Source: Echinometra lucunter | Lineage: Eukaryota > Echinodermata > Echinoidea > Camarodonta > Echinometridae | Assembly (NCBI GenBank): GCA_029962745.1 | Contig: CM057157.1 | Coordinates: forward strand, 27,586,825 to 27,650,824 | Direction: 5' to 3' | DNA length: 64,000 nucleotides | Shown: positions 62,887-64,000 of the stretch, one piece after another | Layout: each line of letters begins with the position of its first letter | Numbering within the stretch: position 1 is the first letter of the stretch | Position numbers and translations under genes: made by a program | Notes under the pieces: model-generated | What the model was told of the DNA's origin: nothing | Seen by the model: the letters and a program-made list of their open reading frames with translations, nothing else | Database searches by the model: none

Positions 62887-64000
62887 GCTCTCAAACCGTA
62901 CTATAATGTAACTTGCCGGTAAGTTACCAACAAAAAAGAGGGTTTTCTGCTAAAGCGTATATTGTATATGCGAATTTTTATGAGCACGGTGGCAGGACGG
63001 ACGGGAGCGAGTTGTGTTGGTGGTCTTGTATGATACCAGGGAGATGGACCGTTCCTGATAATTCGGTACCAGCAGTAAGCAGGGGCAGCGCTACAAGAGA
63101 AGGGGGAGGGGGAGGCACCGAATATCATTTTTTTTTCCTTAAGAGAGAAGAAGAACTTGGGCAAGAAGAGTACGGGCAAGAGAGGGTAAGGTCATGCAAT
63201 TATAATAGCCCTATTTGTTCTTTTAAAACGTGAATTAACTCACCTGTGGGCGATTTTTTAGAGACCCCCCTATTTCTTGCCAAGCAATATGTTTTCCCCT
63301 TATAGTTCATAGAATAGAGGCAGTGTCTATCTTTGTCAAATTTCCCATGCTTCTATGCAAGAAAGTATAAACGAAACAGCACCATTTTATGATGAAAAAT
63401 GTGAAGTTTCCACATCCACCTCCTTGGTCGCTTCATCGCTTACGCCCCCCCCCCCTCCCGCTCACAACTCTAGATCCGGCCACGCATAGTGTCAGAGGTA
63501 GATATTCAGCCGAACAGGGACTTAGCTCTTTGTGACTGTGACTACAGGAGTGTGTGGATTTCTTTATGATGATTTATAACCTTGTTCGGTCTTCCATTTT
63601 TTTTATATCTAAGAGGTATGACCGTGTCACAGATTTTTTGTTTAAAGATGGAAGGCAGAGTTTTGAAGGTTTGATCGCATAGTATTCAAATTATTCTTAC
63701 AGGTATACTCTATTACTATACAACATTTATATTTTGTTTATTCAAAAGTAACATTCTTCCATCAATAATTAAAAAGAAATGTTTTGCAACCATTTCCATT
63801 GGCTCCTATACAACATCTAAGATCATAATGTATGAAAATGAAAACTGTTATTAGGACTTTAATAAAGAGCCAGAAAGGACTACTTTGAATTTGATCTGCC
63901 TCTAAGATTTAAAAAATAAGAAGTAAGAATTCAATCATGCTAATGCTATTCTATCTTGAATGCTACCGTAACATTTGATTAAAAATTTCCTGCAAAATCT
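62887..64000. other. Sequence upstream of gene 2 visible exons, no exon found
   Basis: Contains poly-G/C and T runs. I looked for the N-terminal half of the lectin domain and a signal peptide on the minus strand and saw neither. The frames at 62901-63233 on both strands are overlapping and unconvincing. Confidence 0.45.

Overview
This window looks like animal nuclear DNA, and my best guess is an echinoderm, probably a sea urchin. The reasons are split genes with GT-AG introns, metazoan receptor modules, a very high density of short fold-back transposons, GAT/ATT/AGT microsatellites, and long G or C homopolymers. The species call is inference. A run of exactly 500 N (32501-33000) marks a scaffold join. 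Almost every long open frame is repeat-derived noise. I could support two genes, both on the minus strand and in the same orientation, plus degraded transposon proteins.

Gene 1 (772-32141, minus) is P4HTM, the transmembrane prolyl 4-hydroxylase of the 2-oxoglutarate/Fe(II) dioxygenase family. Seven exons join in phase into 306 codons plus a stop. They carry two EF-hand loops, the HxD iron ligands, the distal histidine and the C-terminal lysine. The 5' exons (N terminus and membrane anchor) are not visible; they may lie in the N gap or in the satellite array next to it. Decayed copies of the end of the last exon lie just downstream of the stop (about 158-415).

Gene 2 (39200-61728, minus) is a single-pass receptor. 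In protein order it has the C-terminal half of a C-type lectin domain, two immunoglobulin-like modules, five EGF-like modules of which the first three resemble the Tie1/Tie2 EGF set, one fibronectin III domain, a transmembrane helix and a short tail of about 90 residues with seven tyrosines, then a stop. Twelve exons join without a frame error (764 codons plus stop). Nearly every module is on its own symmetric phase-1 exon. No kinase exon is visible downstream, so this looks like a Tie-like ectodomain on a kinase-less signalling tail. It is the most interesting object in the window.

The introns and the intergenic interval are a mosaic of repeats. They include several MITE families ending in TTAA (piggyBac-style target sites), some in two or three copies; long inverted repeats at 24.8, 28.9, 43.5, 48-49.6, 50.3, 51.8, 57.3-58.5 and 58.5-59.2 kb; arrays of TGACCTTTGACCT (a DR1 nuclear-receptor motif) at 5.8-6.6 and 54.7-55.2 kb; a roughly 200-bp satellite (33.2-35.66 kb) beside the gap; a 1.1-kb AGT/AGC triplet array (17.2-18.3 kb); tRNA-derived SINE pieces; ends of non-LTR retrotransposons; and a dead Tc1-type transposase. 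No true tRNA or rRNA gene, CRISPR array or operon is present.
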